The notes under the pieces were generated by a model, which saw nothing but the letters and a program-made list of their open reading frames with translations, was not told where the DNA came from and did not search any database. DNA of 64,000 bases from Coniella vitis. Its lineage: Eukaryota; Ascomycota; Sordariomycetes; Diaporthales; Schizoparmaceae. Positions 21,029-32,868 of this stretch are shown in pieces. Numbering within the stretch: the stretch's first letter is position 1; each line of letters starts with the position of its first letter. Position numbers and translations under genes: made by a program. The DNA is taken from the NCBI GenBank assembly GCA_011317545.1, contig WUJK01000007.1, positions 2,108,001 through 2,172,000 of the forward strand. Direction: 5' to 3'.

Positions 21029-23228
21029 AAGAGCGGACTGTCTTTGTATGCAGGCATTCCAACTTAGATCGCGACGAACAAGGAATACGATCCACCGACA
21101 CTATGCAGCAACCGAGTAAATCTAGGGTCGGAAAGCGTTGAAGGCACTCTGGCGATTGCCCTCTTGAATGTTCCGTTGGCTACCATGGCTACGTATCCAA
21201 CCATGGCAAGTATGTACTTACTTCTACATCTCGAAAGCATGTCGAACAGTAGCGTCCGCACGAGCGAAAATATGTGCGATAAAAGTTCGATCAGCAAGGG
21301 AAGTCTGCGATCCGCCGCATGGCAGGCGTTGCGCAAGGATCGTTGACGGGCTGGAAATCAGAAAACGACTGGGATACGGGTAGTCGGCGCCTGCGGGGTG
21401 GGCTGACACCATACTATGAAGAGTAGGCAACTCGAATTGGTGCGGACCGGTCGGCGCATCGTGGTGAAATTGAATTTTGGAGGGCAGCCACGAACGTACA
21501 TTCGCGTCGCCCAGTGCCGTCGGCTGGAGTTCAAGTACCATATGCCCCACTCTTTGCCGACGCAGGATGCTGTTGAACCCTAATCTCGATGTACTTGTAC
21601 TACATAGTACTCTGTATTTTTACGACGGTAGTGCTATGCCAGCCAGATTGAATGATCCCATTCAAAGCTACTGACAGTCAATGATACACCGGCAGCAATC
21701 AACCTAGACTAGGGCCCTATATATTGTTATTGAAAAAAAAAAAATACAGAATCTCTATGCTTCACAAGATGCAGGTCGACCAAGAGGTGACGTCCTCTGG
21801 TCTACAGGTGGAGAGTACTGAGGTAGACACAAGAGACTACTCAAGTATAACCCTGCTGACGTAGTCGGCGCGCACCTTTGAGAAGGAGGCTGCGGCTCTG
21901 TAGCAAGCTTCGCTGCTAGTGCACACGTTGTGGCCTGAACTTGGAAAAGGTGATGCCCAGGTGGTGTTATATTTGGTTTTTCAATTCTAAAGAAAGAAAA
22001 CAAACCCTACCAACGATATTGATTGCCTCCAGCGGCCCGAAATGGTTCGGTAGCCTACTCTCCACACAACAAGTGTTGCTCTCCATGTACGTAAGCCAGC
22101 GATCAACAGACCGACCATGAGGGCATACGTACTTCAACTCTGCAGGTTGTACTGTACCGTCGTGGCGGGTCGGCCAGTTTTGCGCGCCCCGCGTGGACAA
22201 AGTGTCTCGAATGGGAACCTTGGCAGCTTTTTTGATGAATCACCATCAGACTGAGACCATCCACGGAATCCCACCACAATGGCATACATCCCCCCCCACC
22301 AAAAAAGATCTCCACCGCTGTTGTCGGCCGGCTGTAGCCTCTCGCCCGTTTTTTCTTCCATTGCTTTTTCTTTTCCTCCATCCTCGGTATCCTCTTCCAT
22401 GTACCCTCTTATTTCTTGCCGCACGAATGCCACTCGACTTTCGTCTGATGTTATCCCCGTCTGTAGATCGGCCCATGTGGAACAGTCATGGTTCATTCGC
22501 AGTACTATTAGGTCGCAGTAGACCCTAGCTGTCAAGTGGGTCATTTGTCTTTGTATCTTCGCTTTTTCCTCCTTCCTGCAGGTGACCAGTAGGGATTTTC
22601 AATGCTGACAACCTGCGCATTGCTTGACAGTAGTGACGTCGCCCCCCTCCCCCCTCCAGTCCAGAACACTTACCACGCCAGACAACCGAGGACCCAGATG
22701 AATGATGTTGACACTCTAGTCTTGGTCTTATTAGGCTCTTCTCTGCATTGCCTGCCCTCCCATGACCTTTTGATACGACCGCGTGTCTAGTCATGGCCTC
22801 GAAACAAACCTGCTGGTTTCCAGACTTATAGTCGCCGCACCGCACTCTGGCCATACAACGCCCGCAAGCAAACGATTACCTGAGCTCGAGTTGCTGCATC
22901 GACGCAACGCCTATCTACAGACACTACCATTTCCAAGCAACATATACATACCTTCGAACACCAAGTCAACCAAGACCAGAGCAGACTAGAGTAGCATATA
23001 GCGCCTACTCCTGTCGCACACGAAGGAAAGAGACATTATCACACTGCCAAAGACCCGCCGGAATGAACTGCGTTTGAGCGCCTGCCACCCGGTTTCACAA
23101 ACACAATGGGAATCGCGAAGACCTGTTCCCAATCAACTGCATATACTCAAAAATTCACCGCACACTTCCGCCCCTGGCCGTCATACCGAAGGGCAGGAGT
23201 CGTTTAGATCCTCGCCAGGGCTTTCAAC

Positions 23229-23295
23229 GTATGTAGCCTTTTTGTCTATCGTGTTGCTTCGCGTTGCGGATCCCGCTAACCCGGGTGAGCGCCAG
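23229..23295 (+). other. Probable 5'-UTR intron of the LONRF-like gene
   Basis: A GTATGT donor at 23229, a GCTAAC branch site near 23275 and a GCCAG acceptor ending at 23295 form a consensus 67-base intron 33 bases before the start codon. Confidence 0.5.
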
Positions 23296-23328
23296 TAGGC
23301 CCCAGTCTCGCTATCGACCCTCACCTTC

Positions 23329-24861
23329 ATGGGTACATTCACCCCTTCGGATCCGAGCACGGCCTTTGATGGCCCGTCCACACTGCTCACACAAACGACC
23401 AGCGACGACACAGGAGATTGCCCAGAGCCCTACTCATTCGACGAAGATGAGGAAAAAACGCCAGAGGCCACTGCCGAGGTATTCAAGTGTCCGGTTGGAT
23501 CTCATGTCTTGTACGATGTTGTCAAGCTGCCGTGTGGGCAGTGCGTTTGCAAAAGCTGCTTGCCAAAGAGTTACCGGCGGCGTGGCATAGAAAGAACCTG
23601 GCCGGGAACTTCCGACCGGTATCTGGGCATCCAGTGTCCGTGTTGTGGAATGGAACACACAGAGGGAGACTGCTGGCCCGATTTTTTGTCAAATAAAGCG
23701 CTCAAGAGAGTGCAATCATGGATTGCAACTCTGAATGTCACTCCTATCATGGGCGCCCAGCAGCTTGTGGAAGCTTTCGAAGCGTTGCATATTGACAGCA
23801 CGACCCTCGAGGACGATCCTTACTTTTTGTTCGAGCACGACGATGTGCATCGCCGAGGTCCTATTGATAAGATGGAGAGGATTCTGCGCCGGGAAATGGA
23901 CTGCGCAATTTGCCATGCTTTGCTCTACCAGCCATGGACGACACCTTGCGGCCACACATTTTGCCGAAGTTGTGTCACCAGGTCGCTCGAAATTAGTCCA
24001 TCATGTCCAACTTGCAGGGCGCAAATACGTCTGCAGACACTTGACAACCAGTCAAGCCAGCCAAACGAGTTCATTGTACGCATCACCAAGTATTTTTGGA
24101 CCGATGATTTGATTCAACGAAGGGAGCACATGCGCTTGGAATATCCATACTTGCAGGACGACTCGGGGCTCAGTATACCTTTATTCGTCTGCACAGTGTC
24201 TTTTCCCTGCATGCCAACACTTTTGCATGTGTTCGAACGGAAGTATCGATTAATGATGCGACGCGTATGGGGTGACGGTCATGGCGACAAGCATTTCGGC
24301 ATGGTTTTGCCAGACCGTGATAATGTCACTGTCCCGGTTGGCGTCCGCTTACGTATTGATGAGTTTAATGGGCTACCGGATGGGCGCAGCCTGCTGGAAA
24401 CCACTGGCACATCCCGTTTTCGCGTCAAAAGGCATGGACTACATGAAGATGGCTACGTCATCGCCGAAATTGAAGATTTTGAAGATGTCAGTCTGCTTGA
24501 AGAGGAAAATCGGGAGGCTGCCGAAATCATGGCTGCCCCGCCCCTGCCAAGCGACTTCCAGCCCATCACACACGAAGACCTCAAGAATATGACCACAAAA
24601 GAATTGATGGGATATGCTTACACATCCATCACGCTGCTTCACCAGTCTAGTCCTAACTGGCTGCACGCGCGAATACTGGCAATATATGGACAGTGCCCCA
24701 ACGATCCGAGTCTCTTTCCGTGGTGGCTTGGGAGCATTATTCCGGCGGACGAGACACAGAAGGTGAGACTGCTGGAACAGGTCACCGTGCGAGAACGAAT
24801 GAAAATTTGCTGTGGGTGGATCTTAGATTGGACAGCGCGACAAAGAAGTAGTAGTTGGTGA
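23329..24861 (+). CDS. RING-finger plus LON-substrate-binding domain protein (LONRF family)
   Basis: Probable E3 ubiquitin ligase of 510 aa, single exon. An N-terminal degenerate RING (about 54-110; CPVGSHVLYDVVKLPCGQCVCKSC in the sequence, shown here only by its Cys pattern CxxC...CxxCPCC) precedes a canonical C3HC4 RING at about 191-232 (CAICHALL, CGHTFCRSC, CPTC). From about residue 282 comes a LON N-terminal-type domain: IPLFVCTVSFPCMP, LHVFERKYRLMMRR, FGMVLP, ETTGTSRFRVKR, YVIAEIEDFED. This two-RING plus LON order matches animal LONRF1-3 and their fungal relatives. Substrates are unknown. Confidence 0.9.
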   Translation: MGTFTPSDPSTAFDGPSTLLTQTTSDDTGDCPEPYSFDEDEEKTPEATAEVFKCPVGSHVLYDVVKLPCGQCVCKSCLPKSYRRRGIERTWPGTSDRYLGIQCPCCGMEHTEGDCWPDFLSNKALKRVQSWIATLNVTPIMGAQQLVEAFEALHIDSTTLEDDPYFLFEHDDVHRRGPIDKMERILRREMDCAICHALLYQPWTTPCGHTFCRSCVTRSLEISPSCPTCRAQIRLQTLDNQSSQPNEFIVRITKYFWTDDLIQRREHMRLEYPYLQDDSGLSIPLFVCTVSFPCMPTLLHVFERKYRLMMRRVWGDGHGDKHFGMVLPDRDNVTVPVGVRLRIDEFNGLPDGRSLLETTGTSRFRVKRHGLHEDGYVIAEIEDFEDVSLLEEENREAAEIMAAPPLPSDFQPITHEDLKNMTTKELMGYAYTSITLLHQSSPNWLHARILAIYGQCPNDPSLFPWWLGSIIPADETQKVRLLEQVTVRERMKICCGWILDWTARQRSSSW

Positions 24862-25654
24862 GCTTTCTTTTTTCTGCTTTCTTGTAACGTCTTTTTCCAT
24901 TATTTCATGTCTTTGACAGTATGTGTTCTTGTGTGAATGAGATACATGATTCTCTAGTACACTCTCCTTCAAAAACCACTACAACACGTCGTGGCATCTT
25001 GAATAACTAGGACGCTTGTGATGGCCTCCGGCTAACTGTTGCAACTAGGTCGGCATGCTGTGCCATGTAGAAAAGGAGGTGCATGTCTATGATTTTGTTT
25101 TCAGACGTGTTCTTCAAGATGTAAAATTCTCTCAATGCATGTGATTATTTGATCATTATTCATGATATTGATATCGAAGCCTTGCATTGTAGCGGGTTGT
25201 ATATAGATATTTGGATATGATTCCCAGGGGCCATTTCGGGTTCCAAGTCTTTGACTTTTTGAAAACCATGCGACTCAGATTTTGCATTTCAAATATCAAG
25301 ATATCAGAAAAACTAGTGGGTAAAGAGACAACCTGCAAGCACAGTCTTCGTGTGGCATACATAGTATGGTGGGATGTGAAAGCACTTCATCGGTAAAACT
25401 TACAAGTAGTCACCGCGATGATTTATTAGTTGAACTTGATGCGCACACGTCTACCTTCCGCTACGCGTCTGTGAGTCTGACTTATCAATGGATGATTATC
25501 CGTAGGTACGGAGGCTTGGCAGTGCGAGCAATTCATGTGACGTTGCATGCTGATAGACATGGTGTGGTGTTTGTTTTGTATTTGGGTATCAAAGATCGAC
25601 AGGGCCTGAAAGTGCTGAAAGCGTTTCCCATGCAATCATGCTCGAGGTTTCCCG
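24862..25654. other. Intergenic, convergent 3' regions
   Basis: 793 bases between the ends of the LONRF-like gene and THOC1. It is AT-rich, with a dispersed TACATAGTA element at 25358-25366. No gene is supported. Confidence 0.5.
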
Positions 25655-27777
25655 CTAAGCATCAGTCAACATCACTTCTCCAACTCCTGCACCATTCTGA
25701 TCCGCCGGAGACGTCACCTCAGGGTTGCCGTTCTCAGATGTCGTCTGTGCTGGAGCCTCCGTATCTCTGCCTTCAATCGCGGCTTCTGTCGCCTGTTCAT
25801 CCTTGCCACCCTCTCCAGTGCGAGTGGCATCATCGTCACCGTTTTCCTCATCCTCGAGCTCTTCTCCCTTGGATGGCTTCTCGCCAAATAGGATGCTCAC
25901 GTCCTCATAACTCTCAATCTTATCAAAGAGCGCGAGCTTCATCCTGCTTGCGATTCGCAGTGCTCTCCAGGTATTGCTCGCCTTGCTCTCCACAGCATCT
26001 CTCTTTGAGGCGTCTGACATGGGCATATCAATCTCAAGATCGGCCTCCTGAATGCCTCGCTCGAAGCTCTTGAGCTCAGGCACCATGTATCGCTCGGGCT
26101 TTTTCAATTCTTCCATGGCCTGCTCACCATCGTCACCTTCCTTGAGGAATTCGAGGGACAGGGGCTGCATTGCGTTTGTTCTGATCTTTTTACTGCTTGT
26201 GTTGCGCACAGCATCGTCCATTGCTTTGGCCCAGTCTTGCGCAGTGATGGCTGGACGTTCAATCAGAGGGCAATTTTCAATCTTCCACCTCACCCAGTTC
26301 TTGTCCCTGGACAGAATCGTTTCGACCATCCGGAGAAAATACTGGCCGTCCGCAGCATATTTGAGATATTCTGTAATATTGTGTTTCATTGCCGTAGCCC
26401 ACTTGATGTCGTCCTCGCCAAGTACGTGGTCCAGGTAGGCGACGGACTTGTTGACGACTTGTATCGATGCTAGTCTTTCTTTGGCCTGCGGCCCGAGGGA
26501 CAAGAGAAAGTCCATGATGATGAGAGCTTGCACGAGCACGTAGCGTCGCAGAGACAAATCACCAATCTGTTTATTATTGTCAATCGCTGTACTCTTCTAA
26601 ATTGTTAGACACTTGGGAAGTTTTACCTCAAGTTCAAAGAGATCGCGGCTGGTTAGGTATTTTGGATTAAAGGAGGATACAACCTCGTCGTCATTGTCGT
26701 CTTGCGTTTCAGGCTTTCTTTTCAATCCGCGCTTCTCATCGGCTTGCCGCGACGATTTTGCGTCGTGCTGGACTGGGCTGGCCTTGAAGGCCGTCAGTGT
26801 CGCTTCAAGCCCGCTCTTGAATTGTGAGAGATTGGCAGCTTCAAATAGTTTTTTAGGCTGGTTAAAGCTTTCTTGAAGCGACCAGAAGACCGGGTAAAGT
26901 GCGTCGACGTCGATAGACTTCTGCGAAGGTGCGTTTTTCTTCTCATTAAAAGACACGCTCTTGCTCGGCGCAAGGCCATTGCTATCCGCGGTACCCTGCT
27001 CTTGAGAATCTACATCCATCTGATCTCCTGCTCCTTCGACCCTCGGTGGTACTAGATCGTAGCTGGTAACATTTTGTGTGTGATATTCGCCCCTGAGGTT
27101 GACCGAACTCTTATCGCCTGGAGGGAGACTCTGGAAAAGGAAAATAAAAACGCGCCCGGAAAATGTGGTGTCCTCGGCGCGCGAAAGTCGGCGCAAGAGC
27201 TCATTGCAGCTTCGTAATATGACCAGCTTCTTGTCGTTGAAGTTCTTCGAAATGATGCGCTTCCTTCGCGATTCAAGGTAATCAAAGATTTTGCGACATC
27301 CTGGAATGGTCTGGCTGTCCAACAGCTCTTCGATGAGCCATACGAGTAGTGCCGGATCGCATTGCCCGCGGTCGGAAAGGCATTGTAGGAGGTCGAAAAA
27401 GTTCCAAACGCGGACAAAATCTGGAGAATCTATGGAGACGTGGGCCTAAAGAAGAATAACGTTAGCAAAGTGGCCCAAAGTGGTAGCTCAACATAGGTAC
27501 ACACAATAAGATTACTCAAAAGACCCCGAGCTGCGGTCTCGATAGTAGCAAACTTGGAATTATTTCGTTGGCGAGGTCCAGCAAGATCCTGGGAGTCAGT
27601 GGTTTTTGGTGTCACCGGGAGACGGCTCAGTGTTTCCTCAAGATCGGCTTCTTCAAGTGGAGGTTCAATTGTGGCCTCTGGCTTGATCGTGCTTGCGGCT
27701 TCCAATGCTTCTTCAAAGAAGTTGACATAATCGGTGACGGCAGCTACGCCGTAGCTGTCAACCTCGAAAGACGGCAT
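25655..27777 (-). CDS. THO complex subunit 1 (Hpr1/THOC1)
   Basis: Core subunit of nuclear THO/TREX, which couples transcription to mRNP packaging and export and limits R-loops. Exons 27505-27777, 26627-27445 and 25655-26566 give 667 aa. The assembled protein shows the THOC1 pattern: an N-terminal helix with IKPEATIEPPLEEADLEE, then DSPDFVRVWNFFDLLQC, IPGCRKIFDYLESRRKRI, LRSCNELLRRLSRAEDTTF and FIFLFQSLPPGDKSSVN. Later come LYPVFWSLQESFNQPKKLF and the ELEIGDLSLRRYVLVQAL segment across intron 2. The C-terminal about 60 residues are Glu/Asp/Gly-rich and disordered. A frame open to 27945 exists, but the start at 27777 leads directly into the conserved N-terminus. It shares a 475-base promoter region with Aquarius. 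Confidence 0.9.
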
Positions 27778-28252
27778 CGTGGGCAGCGCTCGAAGAGGAA
27801 ATGCGCAGGCCAGCCGTGTGATATGCTGCAAGGTCGAGTGTAGCGCACTAAATTCTTTGCGCTCTTGTTTGGGTAGTGGTGGAAGCCAGAGGTTAACTGT
27901 CCGCTCATGGGCTAGTTTGTCGTCGTTGTTTGTGGCCGAAACCACGATCGAAGGCTTGTGCGTGTTGGTATTAATTGTCCTTGTGGTGTAGAAGAGCGTT
28001 TGACAGAACGTTGTAGTACTTGCAGGTACTTTGGTAGCGGCCGACCAGGTACTGCAAGTAACCCAGGAGGTCTGCTATGGCACAAGCTTGCCCAGACTGA
28101 GAACCCTGACGTTACCTCCACTGCCTGCCACTGCAACACGGCTTAGCATCCCAAACGTCAGTAAGTCTGCCCGGATACCAGTAAATTCTGGGAGCGCGTC
28201 TGGGTAGGACGCGACGATAACCTCTATCATACCCAGCACATCGCCGGTCACC
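27778..28252. promoter_or_regulatory. Divergent promoter region, THOC1 / Aquarius
   Basis: 475 bases between divergent starts of two mRNA-processing genes, compatible with a shared bidirectional promoter. The stretch 28014-28062 contains several GTAC-centred repeats (GTACTTGCAGGTAC and, further on, GTACTGCAAG). No gene is seen. Confidence 0.5.
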
Positions 28253-31200
28253 ATGCCCACCGCAAAGAGACAGAAGAAGAGCGCCTCGTCACTGCCACCC
28301 AAGACCCAAACTACTGCAATATCGTCCGAAGCAGTTGCAGAAGGAGAATCAGAATTCGCGCAGCTTGCAAAGCAACATTGGTTGAAGACGTCCAAGAGGG
28401 CGGCCAAGGTCAAAGTCAAGAATGATGTATTGAAGGAGGACATATGGGATTCTCTGGAGAGGGACAAATTCCCGTTCGCCTCTCTGCTATCCTTGGAGAG
28501 CTTGCAAATCCTCGAAAGGTGAGACCTTGCCGTTATCATACCTCGGCATTAAGATACTAACAAACGCGCAGCTACCTCTGGCCTGGTTACAGCGAAGAGT
28601 CCTCGAACCATCATGTCCTTTTGATTGTTCTGATTATCAATGCGAAGCGCAGGGAACACCTGGAGACGTGGAGTAGGTGCATCATTGGCGTGTGTGATGG
28701 CCGCGCATCGTGTATTAATATGACGATTAGGCATTCTAGAAGATCGGCCCAATGAGTTCTCGACCTTTTTCCGACGCGTACTTTCAATGAGCCTGGATCG
28801 CTCGCTATCCGCTCTGATACGGACCCAGATTATCTCTTTCCTTATTTTCGCCTTTCAAAGTCTCGACCGTGCTCTAGTCCGAAAAGAGTGTGCGCCGCTG
28901 GTATCGATTTCAGTTTGGCATAACCTGGCAACGGAAAAGAAGCGCGAGGAGAGATTGGCTCAGAGCAACAACCTGCGGAAAGCTTGGAGAGCTGCAGCAA
29001 AGAGATATGATGCCGCGGACGAGTCAACACAGGCGCGCCTGCGCTTCGACAGAGCCTGGCTTTATACGCTGGCTCTTGACTTCCTCAGCTTGCTCTACGC
29101 TGATAACACCGGGAAAGGTAGGCTGATATCATGAACCAACGTAAAGGTTTTGACTGACAGAATTTTCAGAGGACCTGTTGTACTGCGAGAGAGTCGTCGA
29201 GTTCCTTTCCGACCTGCAGAGTCAACTTCCAACGAGGCGATATGTCAATTTCTTGTTGCAGGATTTGCACATCATTTCTGCTGCTCGACAATCCCCATTG
29301 TTCAACGCCGAGGATAATGTGTTGCTCCGTGATTTACTTGCACTGTTTTCTCACTACACTCACTTCACCATTGACGACCAGACGGGCCACCAACAGAGCA
29401 AGGCGGAGGCATATGACCAACATTGCGCAAACCTTGCCAAGTTACAGAGGACAGTACTGAGGTATCTCAAAGACAAGTTGACCGTGCTCGCACTATCCAA
29501 CTACGCATCTATCGATGAGAGGAAGGAGCTCGAGAACTTGCTGACTCCTTTGACTGACGAAGAGCTTGGTCAACTGGCAACGTTGCTTGACCTAAGAACA
29601 TCTTACCCCGAATCTACAGGGTTGAATGTAGACCGCAGGTTCTTGATGGAAATTTTGCTAGCAAATTTTGAGAGACGGAAGACTTTCCAAGAGACAGCTT
29701 GGGAAATGGACATCCTCCCAAATGAGCAGAACATCTTTGACGAAAGTCTTTCGAGAACCGATTCGTATGATGGTTCACGTCCGCTGCCAATCCCGAAGTT
29801 GAACCTCCAATATCTGTCGGTGGGAGATTTTCTCTGGAGGTCCCTGGTTTTATACCGATGTGAAGCTTTCTACAGTCTCAGGACGCATATCGAGGATGTT
29901 CTCCGCAGACTGAAGCCAGAAGTAACAAAATCGGGCGCAACCGCATTTTCGGGTTTCTCTAAAATGGCGTTACCAATAGCAAAACCATCGTAAGTCCGAC
30001 CCATAACCAGCTGCAAATTTCCACTCCATTAACACCACACAGAATCCTGGAGGTCTTGCCTGCTTTGGTGGGAGATGACAAGCCGGCTGCTGTGCGGGCA
30101 GAGATCACGATTGATGTTCGGCGACTTGGCGAGAATGTCCGTCGGGAGTGGGAGTCTTTGCGCCCAGACGATGTAGTTCTTCTTGTAGCTGTCGACGCCT
30201 CTAAAACACAGAAGACAAACCGTGGCAACGTCTCTGAGGCTCATAAGCTCGGTCTCACATCGCTGCGCTCAGCCGAAGTAGTGCAGATTCTCGACGACAA
30301 GGGACGTGCAGTACGAGATGCTTCTGCATATTTTGATGGGCATGCTCGGGGTCCAGTGAGGCGAATTAGACTAAACCTGGACTCGGCAATGTACAAGGCC
30401 GATATGCAGCGGGTATCAGCTGGGAAGCCCGATATCTACGAGAACATCAATCTCGTGGTCCGCAGAAGTGGGCGGGAAAACAACTTCAAGCCCATTTTAG
30501 ATTCGATCAAGACCTTGACAGTCACAGAGGTACCTCTGGTTTCATGGCTGCACGAGGTCTTCCTTGGATATGGCGACCCAGCGGGAGCGTCATATAAGCA
30601 CCTACCAAATCGCCTGAAGAAGATCAATTACCGCGACACATTTCTCGATTGGCAACACCTCATTGAAAGCCTTCCTGGGAAAATCATCGAGCCGGGAGAG
30701 GGTGTCACTGGTAGCTTCGGAAAAGGAAGCTTTGGGCCTCCTTATGTTCTTGAGTCGGTGGATCGTCCTGCGGAAGACTCGGTTCCTAAAGGTTCGAAAA
30801 AGAGGCGAAGAGACGCGGAACCCGCGTTGCTGACCGAGATCGAGACCTTGAAGGTTTCGACCTATAAGCCAGTGAACCAAGGCCCTTACCCTTTGGACGT
30901 ACCAAGACTCAACTCTGTGCGATTTACACCTGCACAAATTGATGCTATCATGTCTGGAACACAGCCTGGACTTACAATCGTGGTCGGTCCACCCGGAACA
31001 GGGAAAACTGACGTTGCCACACAAATCATCAATAACATCTACCATAATTTCCCTGAGCAAAGAACGCTCCTCATTGCACACAGCAACCAAGCGTTGAACC
31101 AGTTATTCGCCAAGATTGTGGCGTTGGACATCGATGAACGCCACCTGCTTCGCTTGGGACATGGAGAAGAAGAGCTGAATACCGAGGGAAACTTTAGCAA

Positions 31201-32868
31201 ACACGGACGCGTTGAATCTTTCCTCGAGAATCGGGACGGGTACCTCCAAGAAGTCACTCGCTTAGCAGCCAGTATGGGTGCGCCCGGAGCTCACGGTAAC
31301 TCTGCTGAAACGGCTGGCTACTTCAACTCTGTCTACGTCGAACCCGCATGGTCAAAGTTCACTTATGTGGCTAGTACACCAGAGACATCTGCACATGAAC
31401 TTGTGGCTGCTTTCCCATTCCACGTTTACTTTTCTAATGCGCCCCAACCATTGTTTCCACCAGAAGCGGACCGTGAGGCTGTTTTGGAGATAGCAACGGG
31501 CTGTTATAGACACATTTCCAAAATCTTTGCTGAGCTTGCGGATGCGCTGCCCTTTGAGATTCTGCGCCGCGACAGAGAAAAGGCCAACTACCTGCTCACG
31601 AATGAAGCACGCATCATTGCGATGACCTCAACACATGCCGCTATAAGACGCGGGGAAATTGCGCAGCTTGGCTTCCATTACGACAATGTTGTCATGGAGG
31701 AAGCAGCACAGATTACCGAGATTGAGAACTTCATTCCATTGGCCATGCAGAAGCCCAAGGACGGCAAGAATCCCCTGCAGCGCGTTGTGCTTTGTGGCGA
31801 TCACCTGCAAAACTCCCCTATTATTCAAAATCTGGCATTCCGGGATTTCGCAAGCCTGGAGCAATCCTTGTTTTCCCGTCTTGTGCAATTAGGAGTGCCT
31901 ACCATTACGCTTGATCAACAGGGCCGTGCTCGTCCTTCTATTGCCAAGCTGTATCAATGGCGTTACCCTCAACTGACCAACTTACCACATGTTGAATCTG
32001 CGGATGAGTTTCTCACAGCTAATGCCGGCTTCAAATACGACTACCAATTCATCAACGTGGGAGATTACAAGGGCAAAGGCGAAATGGAGCCGATGCCACA
32101 TTTCATACAAAATCTTGGAGAGGCCGAATATGCAGTTGCGGTCTACCAGTACATGCGACTTCTTGGTTACTCCGCGTCCAAGATCAGCATCTTGACCACA
32201 TACGCTGGGCAACGAGCATTGATCAAGGATGTCCTTGCCCATCGATGCGCCAAAAACCCTATCTTTGGTCTTCCCAAGACCGTAGCCACTGTTGACAAAT
32301 ACCAGGGCGAGCAAAATGACTGTGAGCAGTCCTATACCCTCTTGATTGAAAGACTAGAAAATATGCTGATGTTCTTTTTTTCTTTTCTTGGATAGATATT
32401 ATTCTGTCGCTCACCAGAACGTCAAAGGTGGGTTATTTGCGCGACATTCGCCGTCTGACTGTCGCACTATCGCGAGCTCGGCTCGGCTTGTACATCCTGG
32501 GTCGTAGAGAAGTATTTGAAGGATGCTACGAGTTAAGGCAGGCCTTTGAAATTCTTCTTCAACGGCCGGACAAACTCACATTGGTCACTGGAGAGCTCTG
32601 GCCATCACAGCGCCTGTTGCAATCGGATGCCGACGAGACTGTTGTAGGCGAGGCGGTTATGGAAGGCGTGGAGCACCTGGGTCAGTACGTGTACGAGATG
32701 ACTCAGACGAAGATGGCCCAGTTGCGTGGCGAGCAAGGAGTCACTGCAGGCGAGGTCATCGCATTGGAGGATGACCTGGAGGGTCGGACTCTGCAACAAA
32801 TCCAGGAGGAAGAAAATGGTGCAGACGCAGAAGATTTGGTTGAGGCTGTTCAGGTCGGCGAGGTTTGA
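28253..32868 (+). CDS. Aquarius/Cwf11 intron-binding spliceosomal helicase
   Basis: SF1 RNA helicase of the Aquarius/IBP160 (fission yeast Cwf11) family, part of the intron-binding complex in activated spliceosomes. Exons 28253-28518, 28572-28672, 28731-29117, 29170-29989, 30043-32321 and 32396-32868 give 1441 aa, against 1485 in human. The N-terminal ARM-like region starts after a Lys-rich leader (LAKQHWL, FPFASLLSLESLQILE, SYLWPGY). Walker A GPPGTGKTD sits near residue 840. The DEAD-like box is MEEAAQ near 1075, motif III-like CGDHLQNSP follows, and VDKYQGEQNDYIILSLTRT (across the last intron) precedes RRLTVALSRARLGLYILGRR. All five introns are 52-74 bases with GT/AG ends. It is divergent from THOC1. 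Confidence 0.95.

Larger units (their letters stand above)
18896..23328. other. 4.4-kb region without a recognisable gene
   Basis: This stretch lies between the divergent INSIG and LONRF-like starts. The longest open frames (18950-19534 minus; 22134-22544 minus; 20063-20461 plus) are overlapped by frames of similar length and show no domain, so I do not call them. It carries four dispersed TACTATGTA-type elements (20094, 20267, 20990, 21601), an AT microsatellite and scattered homopolymers. It could hold long promoters, non-coding transcripts or a decayed element. Confidence 0.5.

Noticed and set aside
22134..22544. 136-aa minus-strand frame in the 4.4-kb gap
   Set aside because: The N-terminal half looks mildly protein-like, but other frames of similar length overlap it and no domain or splice support is visible.
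27778..27945. Longer N-terminus for THOC1
   Set aside because: The extra 56 residues do not fit the family, whereas the ATG at 27777 opens directly into the conserved start.
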